A DNA stretch of 48,749 nt. Origin: Geodermatophilus obscurus (lineage in GTDB: Bacteria; Actinomycetota; Actinomycetes; Mycobacteriales; Geodermatophilaceae). The notes under the pieces are model-generated. The model made no database searches. It was not told where the DNA came from and saw nothing but the letters and a program-made list of their open reading frames with translations. Within the stretch, counting starts at the first letter, position 1. Each line of letters starts with the position of its first letter. The position numbers and the translations under genes were made by a program. Below, in pieces: positions 22,818-32,189 of this stretch. The stretch lies in contig NZ_FRDM01000030.1 of the NCBI RefSeq assembly GCF_900143215.1, positions 1 to 48,749 of the forward strand, in the 5' to 3' direction.

Positions 22818-23755
22818 CGGCGATGGGGGACGTGCGACGGCAGCGGATCGACGAGCTCGCCGCCCGAGCCGGGCAGGTGCCGGAGGGCGAGGGCGGGGTG
22901 TCGCTCGTCAGGAGCGCCTTCCGCCGGCTGCGGCGCGACCCGGTGGCGATCCTGGGCGCGGTCATCGTCGTGGTGTTCCTGTTCGTCGCCGCGTTCGCCC
23001 CGTGGCTGGCCCCGCGCGACCCGCTGGCGCAGACGCTGCTGGGTCAGGTCCGCCCCGGGTTCATCCCCGGTGCGCAGGAGGGCTTCCCGCTCGGCGCCGA
23101 CCAGCTCGGTCGCGACCTGCTCTCCCGGCTGGTCTACGGCTCACGGCAGTCGCTGCTCATCGGTGTGGTGTCGACGGTGCTCGGCGCGGTCGTCGGGATG
23201 GCCCTCGGCGTGCTGGCCGGCGCCTTCGGCGGCTGGGTCGACACCGTGGTGATGCGGTTCATCGACATCGTCCTGTCGATCCCCAGCCTGCTGATGGCGA
23301 TCAGCATCTCGGTGCTGCTGGGCCAGAACCAGTACGCGCTGATGATCGCCATCGCGGTCACCCAGGTGCCGGTCTTCGCCCGGCTGCTGCGCGGCTCGAT
23401 GCTCGCCCAGCGCGGCAGCGACTACGTGCTCGCGGCGTGGGCCCTGGGCGTCAAGCGTGGCCGGATCGTGTTCGGCCACGTGCTGCCGAACTCGCTGTCA
23501 CCGGTGATCGTGCAGGGCACGCTGTCCCTGGCGACGGCGATCATCGAGGCGGCCGCCCTCTCCTTCCTCGGCCTCGGCGACCCGGACATCGCCCGGCCGG
23601 AGTGGGGCGCGATGCTGTCCACCGCGCAGGCCTTCCTGTCGGTCCGGCCGGCTCTGGCCGTCTGGCCGGCGGTGTGCATCATCGTGGTCGCGCTCGGCTT
23701 CACCCTGCTCGGGGAGTCGCTGCGGGAGGCCCTCGACCCCAAGTTCCGGAGGTAG
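22814..23755 (+). CDS. Peptide-type ABC transporter permease (DppC-like)
   Basis: The 313-residue permease has the DppC/OppC N-terminal domain (AFRRLRRDPVAILGAVIVVVF, then FAPWLAPRDPLAQ and PLGADQLGRDLLSRLVYGSR). Several membrane helices follow, with the coupling loop RGSDYVLAAWALGVKRGRIVFGHVLPN. ATG 22814 is the start closest to the conserved region; upstream ATG/GTG alternatives fall in the repeat. Its stop TAG lies within CGGAGGTAG, which serves as ribosome-binding site of the next gene. Confidence 0.93.
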   Translation: MTAMGDVRRQRIDELAARAGQVPEGEGGVSLVRSAFRRLRRDPVAILGAVIVVVFLFVAAFAPWLAPRDPLAQTLLGQVRPGFIPGAQEGFPLGADQLGRDLLSRLVYGSRQSLLIGVVSTVLGAVVGMALGVLAGAFGGWVDTVVMRFIDIVLSIPSLLMAISISVLLGQNQYALMIAIAVTQVPVFARLLRGSMLAQRGSDYVLAAWALGVKRGRIVFGHVLPNSLSPVIVQGTLSLATAIIEAAALSFLGLGDPDIARPEWGAMLSTAQAFLSVRPALAVWPAVCIIVVALGFTLLGESLREALDPKFRR

Positions 23756-23759
23756 ATCG

Positions 23760-24830
23760 GTGAGCATCGAGGCGTTGCCGCCCGAGGGCGCGCTGCGCAC
23801 CGACGTCCCCGTGCTCGAGGTCGAGGACCTGTCGGTCACCTTCGCCCGGCGCGGCGAGCAGCCCACCCGGGCCGTCGACGGGGTCAGCTTCTCGGTCGCG
23901 GCCGGGGAGACCATCGGCCTGGTGGGGGAGTCCGGCTGCGGGAAGTCGGTCACCTCGCTGGCGGTCATGGGCCTGCTCCCGCGGCGCGGCGTGCAGGTCG
24001 GCGGCTCGGTGCGGCTCGGTGGCACGGAGCTGCTCGGGGCGCCGGACCGCACGCTGCGCCGGTTGCGCGGGTCGGAGATGGCGATGGTGTTCCAGGACCC
24101 GCTGTCCTCGCTCAACCCCACCGTGCCGATCGGCACCCAGGTCACCGAGGTGCTCGTCGAGCACCGGGACATGGGGAAGAAGGAGGCCGCCGCCGAGGCC
24201 GCCGAGCTGCTGGACCGGGTCGGCATCCCCGACCCCGCCCGGCGGCTCAAGGAGTACCCGCACCAGCTCTCGGGCGGCATGCGCCAGCGGGCGCTGATCG
24301 CGATGGCGCTGGCCTGCTCGCCCCGGCTGCTCATCGCCGACGAGCCGACGACGGCCCTCGACGTCACCATCCAGGCGCAGATCCTGGAGCTGCTGCGCGA
24401 GCTCGTCGTCGACACGGGGACGGCGCTGGTGATGATCACCCACGACCTCGGCGTCGTCGCCGGGCTCTGCGACCGGGTGCACGTGATGTACGCGGGCAAG
24501 GTGATCGAGACCGCCGACCGGTACGACCTGTTCGCCCGGCCCCGCCAGCCCTACACCGGCGGGCTGCTCGCCTCGGTGCCGCGGCTGGACGCCGGGCGCG
24601 GGGTCCCGCTGACGCCGATCCGCGGTTCGGCCCGCGACGCCATCCCGTGGGCCGAGGGCTGCGCCTTCGCCCCGCGCTGCGACAACGCCCAGGACGACTG
24701 CCTCACCGAGGTCGCGGGGAGCACCGTGCCGCTGGAGTACGACGGGCCCGGCCGCGAGCTGCGCTGCCGCCACCCGCTCACCTACCCGTCGTCCCCCGTG
24801 GGGGCCACCGCGTCCGGAGCCGGGCGGTGA
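23760..24830 (+). CDS. Peptide-type ABC transporter ATPase (DppD-like)
   Basis: A 356-residue ATPase with Walker [11 protein letters not shown]-loop [12 protein letters not shown], signature [15 protein letters not shown], Walker [13 protein letters not shown] and H-loop MITHDLGVV. The C-terminal oligopeptide-transporter extension is present, with the cysteine cluster [14 protein letters not shown] (about residues 301-314) that in DppD proteins can hold an iron-sulfur cluster. GTG 23760 has GGAGG upstream. The stop overlaps the next GTG. Confidence 0.95.
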   Translation: MSIEALPPEGALRTDVPVLEVEDLSVTFARRGEQPTRAVDGVSFSVAAGETIGLVGESGCGKSVTSLAVMGLLPRRGVQVGGSVRLGGTELLGAPDRTLRRLRGSEMAMVFQDPLSSLNPTVPIGTQVTEVLVEHRDMGKKEAAAEAAELLDRVGIPDPARRLKEYPHQLSGGMRQRALIAMALACSPRLLIADEPTTALDVTIQAQILELLRELVVDTGTALVMITHDLGVVAGLCDRVHVMYAGKVIETADRYDLFARPRQPYTGGLLASVPRLDAGRGVPLTPIRGSARDAIPWAEGCAFAPRCDNAQDDCLTEVAGSTVPLEYDGPGRELRCRHPLTYPSSPVGATASGAGR

Positions 24831-26014
24831 CCGCCGCGAGCGAGCCGCTGCTGCGGGTCGAAGGCCTGCAGGTGCACTTCCCGATCAAGCGCGGGGTGTT
24901 CGTCGACCGCACGGTCGGCCACGTCCGCGCCGTCGACGGCGTCGACCTGGCCATCGACCGCGGCACCACCTACGGGTTGGTGGGGGAGTCCGGTTGCGGC
25001 AAGTCGACCCTGGGCCGGGCCGTCCTCCGGCTGGTCGAGCCGACCGCCGGTCGGGTCCTCTTCGACGGCACGGACGTCGCGTCTCTCCGGGGAGAACCGC
25101 TCCGGCACATGCGCCAGCGGATGCAGATGGTCTTCCAGGACCCGCTGGGCAGCCTCGACCCCCGCCAGAACGTGGAGTCGCTGCTGTCCGAGCCACTGCG
25201 GGCGCACGGTCTCGGCGGCGGGACCGCGGGGATCGCGGACAAGATCCGGGGGCTGCTCGACGCCGTCGGGCTGCCGTCCGCGGCGCTGCGCCGGTACCCG
25301 CACGAGTTCTCCGGCGGACAGCGGCAGCGGATCGGCATCGCCCGGGCCATCTCGCTGGAGCCGGACCTGCTGATCGCCGACGAGCCGGTCTCCGCGCTGG
25401 ACGTCAGCGTGCAGGCGCAGGTGGTCAGCCTGCTCGAGGAGCTGCAGGAGCGCCTCGGCCTCACCTACCTGGTCATCGCCCACGACCTGGCCGTGGTCCG
25501 CCACATCAGCGACGTCGTCGGCGTCATGTACCTCGGCTCACTGGTCGAGCAGGCGCCGGCCGAGGCGCTCTACGACGAGCCGCTGCACCCGTACACGCGG
25601 GCGCTGATGAGCGCCGTCCCGGTGCCGGACCCGGTGGTCGAGGAGCGCCGCGAGCGGATCCTGCTGGCCGGCGACCTGCCCTCGCCCGCGAACCCGCCGA
25701 GCGGCTGCCGGTTCCACACCCGCTGTCCGTGGCGGCAGGAGACCCGCTGCGACGACGAGGTGCCGGTGCTGCGCGAGCTGGCGGGCCACACCGCCGGCCC
25801 CCACCAACCGCGCCACTCTGCCGACCCCCACCCGTCCCGCCACCTCGTCGGCTGCCACTGGGCCGAGGAGATCCGGGACGGCGTCCTGCAGCCCAAGTCG
25901 GCCGAGGAGGTCGCCGCCACCCAGGGCGTGTCGGTGCGGGCCACCGGCGCGGACGGCGGCTTCGAGACCGACGCGCTGCTCCAGGGCGTCGACGAGCCGA
26001 TCGAGCGCCGGTAG
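24827..26014 (+). CDS. Peptide-type ABC transporter ATPase (DppF-like)
   Basis: A 395-residue ATPase with Walker [11 protein letters not shown]-loop [12 protein letters not shown], signature [15 protein letters not shown], Walker [13 protein letters not shown] and H-loop VIAHDLAVV. Its C-terminal extension also holds cysteines ([15 protein letters not shown], later CHW), followed by about 45 extra residues rich in charged amino acids. It should act as partner of the DppD-like ATPase. GTG 24827 overlaps the previous stop; the gene ends at a terminator hairpin. Confidence 0.95.
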   Translation: MTAASEPLLRVEGLQVHFPIKRGVFVDRTVGHVRAVDGVDLAIDRGTTYGLVGESGCGKSTLGRAVLRLVEPTAGRVLFDGTDVASLRGEPLRHMRQRMQMVFQDPLGSLDPRQNVESLLSEPLRAHGLGGGTAGIADKIRGLLDAVGLPSAALRRYPHEFSGGQRQRIGIARAISLEPDLLIADEPVSALDVSVQAQVVSLLEELQERLGLTYLVIAHDLAVVRHISDVVGVMYLGSLVEQAPAEALYDEPLHPYTRALMSAVPVPDPVVEERRERILLAGDLPSPANPPSGCRFHTRCPWRQETRCDDEVPVLRELAGHTAGPHQPRHSADPHPSRHLVGCHWAEEIRDGVLQPKSAEEVAATQGVSVRATGADGGFETDALLQGVDEPIERR

Positions 26015-26066
26015 GCCCCGTCCCGGGCCCCGCCCGAGCGTGCGAGGGATGGGGAGGACGGGGTCC
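26014..26066. terminator. Hairpin between convergent peptide-transporter and Rieske genes
   Basis: GGCCCCGTCC (26014-26023) pairs with GGACGGGGTCC (26056-26066). The arm begins within the transporter stop codon TAG. The loop contains CGAGCGTGCGAG, also found in the loop of the 29447-29501 hairpin. Confidence 0.75.
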
Positions 26067-26072
26067 TTCTGC

Positions 26073-26429
26073 TCACTCCAGGACGACGTCGTCCCCCCGG
26101 CGCAGCGCCCGACGGACTCGCAGCCGCAGGACGCGAGCGTAGGCGCGGACGAACTGCGTGTAGCCGGGAGTCGGGCCGTGGTAGCCGAGGAAGCCGTGCG
26201 GACCCTCGACCATCTCACCGGTCCGGACGTCGTAGCGGCTCTGGTGCCACGGGCAGACCAGGCAGCCGTCGGCGTCCACCCTGCCCTCGGAGAGGTCGGC
26301 GAGCTGGTGGCGGCAACGCCGGGAGACGGCGAAGTACCGGCCGTCCCGGTTGCCGACGGCCCAGTCGCCGACGCGGCGGACCGCTCCCGGCGGCAGGTCG
26401 GCGGCGGGGATCCGGTCGGGCTCGGTCAT
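26073..26429 (-). CDS. Rieske [2Fe-2S] domain protein
   Basis: A 118-residue stand-alone Rieske protein with the cluster ligands in the CxH...CxxH arrangement: CRH (Cys39, His41) and CPWH (Cys59, His62), followed by QSRYD. An Arg-rich C-terminus (VLRLRVRRALRRGDDVVLE) follows. Such proteins act as ferredoxins for oxygenases or nitrite reductase-like enzymes; no partner oxygenase is nearby, so its role is open. The start has GGAGG 6 nt upstream (reverse strand). Confidence 0.92.
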   Translation of the reverse strand: MTEPDRIPAADLPPGAVRRVGDWAVGNRDGRYFAVSRRCRHQLADLSEGRVDADGCLVCPWHQSRYDVRTGEMVEGPHGFLGYHGPTPGYTQFVRAYARVLRLRVRRALRRGDDVVLE

Positions 26430-26495
26430 GCGTCCTCCACGGTCTCGGGCCCGCTCCCTACCCGCGAGCGGACGGCTCAGACCGCCCGGCCCGGG

Positions 26496-26501
26496 TAGGG
26501 T
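26496..26501 (+). promoter_or_regulatory. -10 box of the TPM-domain gene
   Basis: TAGGGT (26496-26501) would start transcription near 26508, leaving a 24-nt leader with GGAGG before GTG 26532. No clear -35 box. Confidence 0.4.
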
Positions 26502-26531
26502 CGCCGCACCCGAGACTCCCGGAGGTCCCCC

Positions 26532-28595
26532 GTGCGCCGGCTGCTCGCCGTCCTCGCTCCGCTGGCCGCCGTGGTCCTCCTCGGCGGGGGCCCGGCGCTG
26601 GCCGAACCCCCGTTCGACGTGCCGCAGCAGGTCACCGACCGCGCCGGCGTGCTCGTCGGGGACGAGTCGGCGGTCGAGGCCGCGGTCGCCGAGCTGCAGG
26701 CCGAGGAGCAGCTGCAGCTGTTCGTCGTCTACGTCGACACCTTCGACGGCCTCGATCCGGACGAGTGGGCGACCCGGACCGCCGAGCTGTCCGGCTTGGG
26801 CGGCAACGACGTCCTGTTCGCCGTCGCCGTCGAGGACCGCCTCTACACGTACAACCCGCCCGCGGACTTCCGGCTCTCCGACCAGGAGATCCAGCAACTG
26901 ATCGCCTCCGACGTCGAGCCGGAGCTCGCCGCCGGGGACTTCGACGGGGCCGCCGTCGCCTTCGCCGCGGGCCTGGGCAGCGACGGCGGCGGCAGCGGGC
27001 TGGGCACGGTCGCGGTGGTGGGCGGCATCGCGGCGGTCGCGGGCGGCGCCTACCTCGTCACGCGGTCGCGCCGGCGCCGGCAGGGGCCACCGCCTGCCCA
27101 GCGGCTGGAGCGACCGGATCCGCACGCCGGCGTGCCGACCGAGCAGCTGGAGGCGCAGGCCAGCACGGCGCTCCTGGAGCTCGACGAGGCGGTCAAGACC
27201 TCCCGGCTCGACCTCGACTACGCCCGCCTGCAGTACGGCCAGGAGGCGGTCGCCGGTTTCGCCGAGGCGCTGACGGCCTCGGAGCAGGAGCTGACCCGGG
27301 CCTTCGCGCTGCGCCAGCAGCTCGACGACGAGTCGGGCGGGCGGGAAGCCGGCACGGCCGAGCAGGCGAGGCGGCGGGTGCTCGCCGAGATGCTCCAGCT
27401 GACCGCCGCGGCCGACGCCCGCCTCGACGAGCAGGCCGAGGCCTTCGACCGGCTGCGCGACCTGGAGGGCACCGCGCCGCAGGCCCTCGATGCGCTGGCG
27501 TCCCGCGCCACCGCGCTGCGCGGCCGGCTGCCCGCCGACGAGGAGCGCTTCGCCGCCCTGCAGCGCCGGTACGCCGCCGCCGCGCTGGCGCCGGTCGCCG
27601 ACAACCTGGCGCAGGCCCGGGCGCGGCTGGACGCGGCCGAGCAGGAGATCGCCGAGGCCCGCGACGAGATCGCCGCCGGGCGGGCGGGCGCCGCCGTCGG
27701 GGACATCCGGGTCGCCGAGGACGCCCTGGCCCAGTCCGGCACGCTGCTGGACGCCGTCGCCCGGCTGGGCACCGACCTGCAGGCCGCCGAGGCCCGGGTC
27801 GCGCAGGTGCGGGCCGAGACCGAGGAGGACCTCGCCGAGGCCCGCGCGCTGCTCGCCGGCGGCACCGGCGGGGGCCTGCGCCCGCAGGTGGCCCGGGCCG
27901 AGGCGGCGCTGGCCGCGGCCGACACCGCGCTGCACCCGGCCGACGGCGGCCGGCCCGACCCGATGACGGCGCTCCGCCGGCTGGAGGAGGCCGACATCGC
28001 GCTCGAGCAGGCCCTGGGCCTGGCCCGGGACGCCGACCAGCGGGCGCGTCGGGCCGCGGCGTCGCTGGATCCGGCGCTGCTCACCGCCCGGTCGGGCATC
28101 GCGGCGGCCGACGACTTCATCAGCACCCGCCGCGGCGCCGTCGGCCCCGAGGCCCGCACCCGGCTGGCCGAGGCGCAGCGGCACCTGGACCTCGCGGTGG
28201 CGCAGGGCCGTACCGATCCGGTCGGCGCGCTGCGGGAGGCCCAGCTGGCCGACGCGCTGGCCCAGCAGGCGCTGCAGCACGCGCAGTCCGACGTGGCCGG
28301 CTGGGGCGGCGGCTACGGTCCCGGTGGGTACGGCGGCGGCTACGGCGGTGGGTACGGGCCCGGCGGGTTCGGCGGGGGCTACGGCGGAGGCCGGGGCGGT
28401 GTGGACCTGGGCAGCCTGGTGCTCGGCGGGATCCTCTTCGGCGGCGGCCGCGGCGCCGGCGGTTACGGCGGGAGCTACGGAGGCGGCGTCGGCGGTGGGT
28501 CCGGCGGCGGTGGCCGGTCCCGCGGCGGCGGGCGGCGCTCGGGCAGCTTCGGTGGCTCGCGCAGCCGGGGCCGCTCCGGAGGCGGTCGTTTCTGA
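26532..28595 (+). CDS. TPM-domain membrane protein with coiled coil and Gly/Arg-rich tail
   Basis: A 687-residue protein. Residues 1-24 are a signal peptide ending ALA. About 30-150 form a TPM (TLP18.3/Psb32/MOLO-1) domain with QLQLFVVYVDTFDGLD and GNDVLFAVAVEDRLYTY. A membrane helix lies at about 158-177 followed by Arg residues. About 195-585 is a long Ala/Glu/Arg-rich, largely coiled-coil cytoplasmic region. From about 590 the tail is Gly/Tyr repeats (GGYG) changing to RG/RGG-rich sequence. TPM domains have been linked to phosphatase activity and photosystem repair in other organisms; the function here is unknown. GTG 26532 has GGAGG upstream. Confidence 0.88.
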   Translation: MRRLLAVLAPLAAVVLLGGGPALAEPPFDVPQQVTDRAGVLVGDESAVEAAVAELQAEEQLQLFVVYVDTFDGLDPDEWATRTAELSGLGGNDVLFAVAVEDRLYTYNPPADFRLSDQEIQQLIASDVEPELAAGDFDGAAVAFAAGLGSDGGGSGLGTVAVVGGIAAVAGGAYLVTRSRRRRQGPPPAQRLERPDPHAGVPTEQLEAQASTALLELDEAVKTSRLDLDYARLQYGQEAVAGFAEALTASEQELTRAFALRQQLDDESGGREAGTAEQARRRVLAEMLQLTAAADARLDEQAEAFDRLRDLEGTAPQALDALASRATALRGRLPADEERFAALQRRYAAAALAPVADNLAQARARLDAAEQEIAEARDEIAAGRAGAAVGDIRVAEDALAQSGTLLDAVARLGTDLQAAEARVAQVRAETEEDLAEARALLAGGTGGGLRPQVARAEAALAAADTALHPADGGRPDPMTALRRLEEADIALEQALGLARDADQRARRAAASLDPALLTARSGIAAADDFISTRRGAVGPEARTRLAEAQRHLDLAVAQGRTDPVGALREAQLADALAQQALQHAQSDVAGWGGGYGPGGYGGGYGGGYGPGGFGGGYGGGRGGVDLGSLVLGGILFGGGRGAGGYGGSYGGGVGGGSGGGGRSRGGGRRSGSFGGSRSRGRSGGGRF

Positions 28596-28673
28596 CCCCC
28601 TGAGAGTCTCTGACCCTGGGAACTGTCGGACCCCGGTGCCAGGGTGGCCCTCCCCACTCGACGAGGAGGAGCG

Positions 28674-29438
28674 ATGCCCACTCGGAACACCCCGTGGCCG
28701 GCCGGCACCCCGTGCTGGATCGACTACGGCGCCTCGGAGATCGACGCCGCCAAGGACTTCTACGGCCGTCTGTTCGGCTGGGAGTTCGAGGGCGGTGACC
28801 CCGAGGAGTACGGCGGGTACCTCAACGCCATGCGCAACGGCGAGTACGCCGCCGGCCTCGGCCCGTTGATGAACCCGGGCGACTCCCCGGGCTGGACGAC
28901 GTACTTCGCGACCGACGACGCCGCGGCCACGGCCGCCCGCATCCGCGAGGCCGGCGGCACCGTCGTCGTGGAGCCCATGGAGGTCGGGCCGATGGGCACG
29001 ATGGTCATCGCCGCCGACCCGCAGGGCAACGCCTTCGGCCTGTGGCAGTCCGGGGAGCACACCGGCTGCCGCGTCTTCGACGAGCACGGCTCGCTGGTGT
29101 GGAGCGAGGCCGCGGTCGACGACCCGGCCGCCGCGCGGGAGTTCTACACGGCGGTCTTCGGGTTCACCTGGGCCGAGGTCCCCGGCGCGGAGGGCTACAC
29201 CACCTTCGCGAGCGGCGACCGCCCCCTGGGTGGCCTGGGCGGCCACCAGCCGGGCTCGCCGAAGGGCTGGACGGTGTGCTTCGCGGTCGACTCCACCGAC
29301 GACGCGGTGGCCACGGTCGAGTCCGGCGGCGGCAAGGTGACGATGGCCCCGATGGACACCGAGTTCGGCCGCTTCGCCGTGGTGGAGGACCCGTGGGGCG
29401 CCCCGCTGTCGGTGATGCAGCCGCCCGCGGGTAGCTGA
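28674..29438 (+). CDS. Two-domain VOC (glyoxalase/bleomycin-resistance fold) protein
   Basis: The 254-residue protein has two tandem VOC modules: residues about 10-125 (WIDYGASEIDAAKDFYGRLFGWEF) and about 138-250 (SLVWSEAAVDDPAAAREFYTAVFGFTW), each ending with a VVEDPWG- or AADPQG-type strand. This duplicated form resembles the mycobacterial CFP30B/27-kDa antigen family. It is probably cytoplasmic; whether it binds metal or a substrate is unknown. ATG 28674 follows GAGGAGGAG. The gene ends at a strong hairpin shared with the facing PPOX gene. Confidence 0.9.
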   Translation: MPTRNTPWPAGTPCWIDYGASEIDAAKDFYGRLFGWEFEGGDPEEYGGYLNAMRNGEYAAGLGPLMNPGDSPGWTTYFATDDAAATAARIREAGGTVVVEPMEVGPMGTMVIAADPQGNAFGLWQSGEHTGCRVFDEHGSLVWSEAAVDDPAAAREFYTAVFGFTWAEVPGAEGYTTFASGDRPLGGLGGHQPGSPKGWTVCFAVDSTDDAVATVESGGGKVTMAPMDTEFGRFAVVEDPWGAPLSVMQPPAGS

Positions 29439-29446
29439 ACGAGGGT

Positions 29447-29501
29447 GGCCCCCCTGCAGGGTCCCGCCGCGAGCGTGCGAGTGGTGGGGGGCAGGGGGGC
29501 C
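29447..29501. terminator. Hairpin between convergent VOC and PPOX genes
   Basis: GGCCCCCCTGC (29447-29457) pairs perfectly with GCAGGGGGGCC (29491-29501), followed by TCTTT. The loop has CGAGCGTGCGAG as in the 26014-26066 hairpin, although the stems differ. It can serve both genes. Confidence 0.8.
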
Positions 29502-29505
29502 TCTT

Positions 29506-29940
29506 TCAGCTGCGCACCTGGCCGTAGGTGTGCTCGGGCCGCAGCCGGACGACGAGCCGGCGGTCGGCGACCATGGCCGCGCGGTAGGCGTCCCAGTCGT
29601 CGTGCTCGCCGCTGAGGGTGCGGTAGCAGGCCACGAGCTCCTCGACGGTGGCGTCGTGCGGGTCGGTCGCGACCGGGCTGAGCTCGGCGGTGCCCTCGAC
29701 GGCGACCCAGGTCCAGAAGTCCGGCGAGGTCACGTGCAGCGTCGCCCGCGGATCGGCCTGCAGGTTGCGGGTCTTGGCGCGGTCGGCGGTGACCGAGATG
29801 CGGGCCAGCTGCGAGTCGTCGTCCCACGCGTAGAAGAGGTTGGACAGCTGAGGGCGGCCGTTCCGCTTGAGGGTGGCCAGCACACCTGCGTGCTGCGTGG
29901 CGACGAAGGCGAGCATGCGGGGGTCCACGGCGGCGCTCAT
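29506..29940 (-). CDS. PPOX-class F420/FMN-dependent enzyme
   Basis: A 144-residue split-barrel protein: FVATQHAGVLATLKRNGRPQLSNLFYAW, then ISVTADRAKTRNLQADPRATLHV and FWTWVAVEGTAEL. This matches the actinobacterial PPOX-class F420-dependent family (Rv1155-like), which binds F420 or FMN and reduces small substrates. It is distinct from the PNPOx-like protein at 6409-6879. It lies downstream of the diguanylate cyclase gene on the same strand (67-bp gap), with no strong ribosome-binding site, and its partners are unknown. Confidence 0.9.
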   Translation of the reverse strand: MSAAVDPRMLAFVATQHAGVLATLKRNGRPQLSNLFYAWDDDSQLARISVTADRAKTRNLQADPRATLHVTSPDFWTWVAVEGTAELSPVATDPHDATVEELVACYRTLSGEHDDWDAYRAAMVADRRLVVRLRPEHTYGQVRS

Positions 29941-30007
29941 GCCGGCAGGAACGTCGTCCCGCTCCGTCTTGTGCTCTGCCGTCCGTCGCCGGGGCCGGGG
30001 CCGGGGG

Positions 30008-31087
30008 TCAGCGTCCGGACGGCGTCAGGGGTGCCGACCGAGCGCCGTCCGGGGCCGCCGGGGGGACGCAGACGCGGTTCCGGCCGCTGTGCTTCGCGCG
30101 GTACACCGCGGCGTCCGCCGCCGCCTGGAGCCCGACCGGGTCGCCCCACGTGACCGTTGCCGCGCCGACGCTCACCGTGGCCGCGTAGGGAGCGGCGGCG
30201 GTGCGCACGTGGGCCACGAGCCGGTCGGCGATCCCGGTCGCCTCCGGCAGCTCGGTGTCCGGCAGCAGGAGGACGAACTCGTCGCCGCCCAGGCGTCCGA
30301 CGACGTCCTCGCCGCGGGTCAGGTGCTGCAGCGACTCGGCGACCAGGCGGAGCACCGCGTCACCGGCCAGGTGCCCCAGGGTGTCGTTGACGGTCTTGAA
30401 CTCGTCGACGTCGACGAGCAGCAGGCTGAGCGGCCGGTCGGCCGTGGTGCGGGCCGCCTCGGTGCGCAGCCGCTCGTGGAAGGTGCGGTGGTTCAACGCA
30501 CCGGTGAGCCCGTCGCGTTCGGCGAGCAGGGCGACCTGCCGGGCGTAGGCGGCGGTGCGCTGGTAGGCCCGCTGGTGGTTCGCCGACGCGAAGGCACAGG
30601 TCGCCGTGGCGACCGCCAGGGCGAGTGCACCGACCAGGACGTCGTCGGCCGATGCACCGCCGACGCCGAGGCCCATGCCCAGGTAGCCGACCAGGATGGT
30701 GCCGCCGGCCAGCGCGACACCGACCGGTGGATAGGCCAGCGCGGCGTGCGCCAGCAGGACGAAGAGGAACAGCACGTACGGGCTGTCGGCCGCCTCGTCG
30801 AGCAGGCAGAACGCGATCACCAGGGCGATGCCCAGGGCCTCCCAGGCGTCGAAGAACAGCCGGCCCCGCGGGTGGCGGACCAGCCGGGCGACCGGGACCA
30901 GCGCCAGCAGCGGAGCCGATCCGGCCACCGCCGCGGCCAGCGCGAGCACGAGTCCGGCACGGGGCGGGTCGGTCGTCAGGGTGCGCACGGCGATGATCGC
31001 CGGGATCACCTCGCACAGCACGATGCCGCTGATCGTGTGCCGCCGCCAGAAGGCGACGCGCTCCTCGTCCTGGGCCAGCGCTCTCAT
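30008..31087 (-). CDS. Membrane-bound GGDEF diguanylate cyclase
   Basis: The 359-residue protein begins with a hydrophobic region of about six membrane helices (residues about 18-165), a short signalling helix, then a GGDEF domain starting LLAERDGLTGALNHRTF with active site RLGGDEFVLLLPD. An RxxD inhibitory site (RGED) stands five residues before GGDEF, so product inhibition is likely. It makes cyclic di-GMP from GTP at the membrane. AGGAGC precedes the ATG on the reverse strand. No EAL or PilZ gene is in the window. Confidence 0.94.
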   Translation of the reverse strand: MRALAQDEERVAFWRRHTISGIVLCEVIPAIIAVRTLTTDPPRAGLVLALAAAVAGSAPLLALVPVARLVRHPRGRLFFDAWEALGIALVIAFCLLDEAADSPYVLFLFVLLAHAALAYPPVGVALAGGTILVGYLGMGLGVGGASADDVLVGALALAVATATCAFASANHQRAYQRTAAYARQVALLAERDGLTGALNHRTFHERLRTEAARTTADRPLSLLLVDVDEFKTVNDTLGHLAGDAVLRLVAESLQHLTRGEDVVGRLGGDEFVLLLPDTELPEATGIADRLVAHVRTAAAPYAATVSVGAATVTWGDPVGLQAAADAAVYRAKHSGRNRVCVPPAAPDGARSAPLTPSGR

Positions 31088-31186
31088 GCTCCTGTCATCG
31101 CACCGGCCGCCCGGTTTCCACAGAGACCTGGCCGTTCCTCTACCCCGTCGGAGGGAGGGCCCGCCCCGCCGTGCCGCCCGTGGTCC

Positions 31187-32155
31187 TCACCGTTCCCGAC
31201 CGCGGGCCTTGAGCAGCACCGGGGGCAGCGGCGGCGCGTCGAGCCGGGCGCCGTCGTAGCCGACGACGGTGCCGAAGCGCTCGTCCTCGGCGTTCCACCG
31301 CTCGGCGTACTCGGCGATCTCCTCGCCGGAGCGGCCGACGAAGTTCCACCACATGACGATCCGCTCCTCGAACGGCTCCCCGCCGAGCAGCAGCAGCCGG
31401 GTCGGCTCGGCGGCGCGCAGCCGCACCGAGCGGCGTCCGGTGCCGAGGTACAGCATCGCGCCGACCTCCAGCGGCGCCTCCTCCACCTCGGCCGCCCCGG
31501 ACGAGGCCAGCAGGGCGTACTCGAAGTCCGGCTCCAGCGGCAGCTCGACGTCGGCGCCCGCGACCAGGTCGAGGTCGGCGCCGACCAGCGGGGTGTGCGC
31601 GGTGCCCGGCGAGGTGGCTCCGCCGAGGCCGCCCATGAGCACGGTCGCGGTCAGCCCGTCGGAGGTGAAGCCGGGCAGGGCGGTGTGGTGGGCGAAGGCC
31701 GGCGCGGTGTCGCGGGCGGCCTCGGGCAGCGCCACCCACAGCTGGGCGCCGTGCAGGTACCGCGGGTGCACCGCCGGGGACTGCTCGGAGTGCGCGATGC
31801 CGTGCCCTGCGGTCATCAGGGCCAGCTCCCCGGGGTGGATGCGGGCGTCGCTGCCGACCGAGTCGCGGTGGTGCACCTCGCCCTCGAACAGCCAGGACAC
31901 CGTCTGCAGTCCGGTGTGCGGGTGCGGCGGCACCTGCATGCCGGGGGTGGAGGTGATGTCGTCGGGGCCGTAGTGGTCGACGAACGCCCAGGCGCCGACC
32001 AGCCGGCGGCCCAGGGTGGGCAGCAGCCTCCGCACGCGGGTGCTCTCGCCGAGCAGCACCTCCTTGCCCGGCAGCAGGTCCAGCACCGGGCCGGCGGGGG
32101 TGCCCGCCAGCCCGCCCAGCTCACGGGCGGGCGGGCGGCGGTCGAGGTTGCTCAT
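31187..32155 (-). CDS. Pirin-family protein
   Basis: A 322-residue bicupin. The N-terminal cupin has the pirin metal-site motifs FVDHYGPDD, VPPHPHTGLQTVSWLFEGEVHHRDS and TAGHGIAHSEQS, giving several His ligands and Glu for iron. The C-terminal pirin domain follows from about residue 185 with LPLEPDFEYALL and FVGRSGEEIAEY. Pirins act as quercetinase-like dioxygenases or redox cofactors of regulators. The ATG has GGAGG upstream, 34 bp after the DUF5996 stop, so the two form an operon. Confidence 0.93.
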   Translation of the reverse strand: MSNLDRRPPARELGGLAGTPAGPVLDLLPGKEVLLGESTRVRRLLPTLGRRLVGAWAFVDHYGPDDITSTPGMQVPPHPHTGLQTVSWLFEGEVHHRDSVGSDARIHPGELALMTAGHGIAHSEQSPAVHPRYLHGAQLWVALPEAARDTAPAFAHHTALPGFTSDGLTATVLMGGLGGATSPGTAHTPLVGADLDLVAGADVELPLEPDFEYALLASSGAAEVEEAPLEVGAMLYLGTGRRSVRLRAAEPTRLLLLGGEPFEERIVMWWNFVGRSGEEIAEYAERWNAEDERFGTVVGYDGARLDAPPLPPVLLKARGRER

Positions 32156-32189
32156 GGCGTGGGCCTCCGGACGGTGTGGGCGGTCGTGG

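Noticed and set aside
26073..29246. Reverse frame of more than 1000 codons extending the Rieske protein
   Set aside because: Only the last 118 codons are protein-like and have a ribosome-binding site; the rest lies opposite the TPM and VOC genes and is low-complexity.
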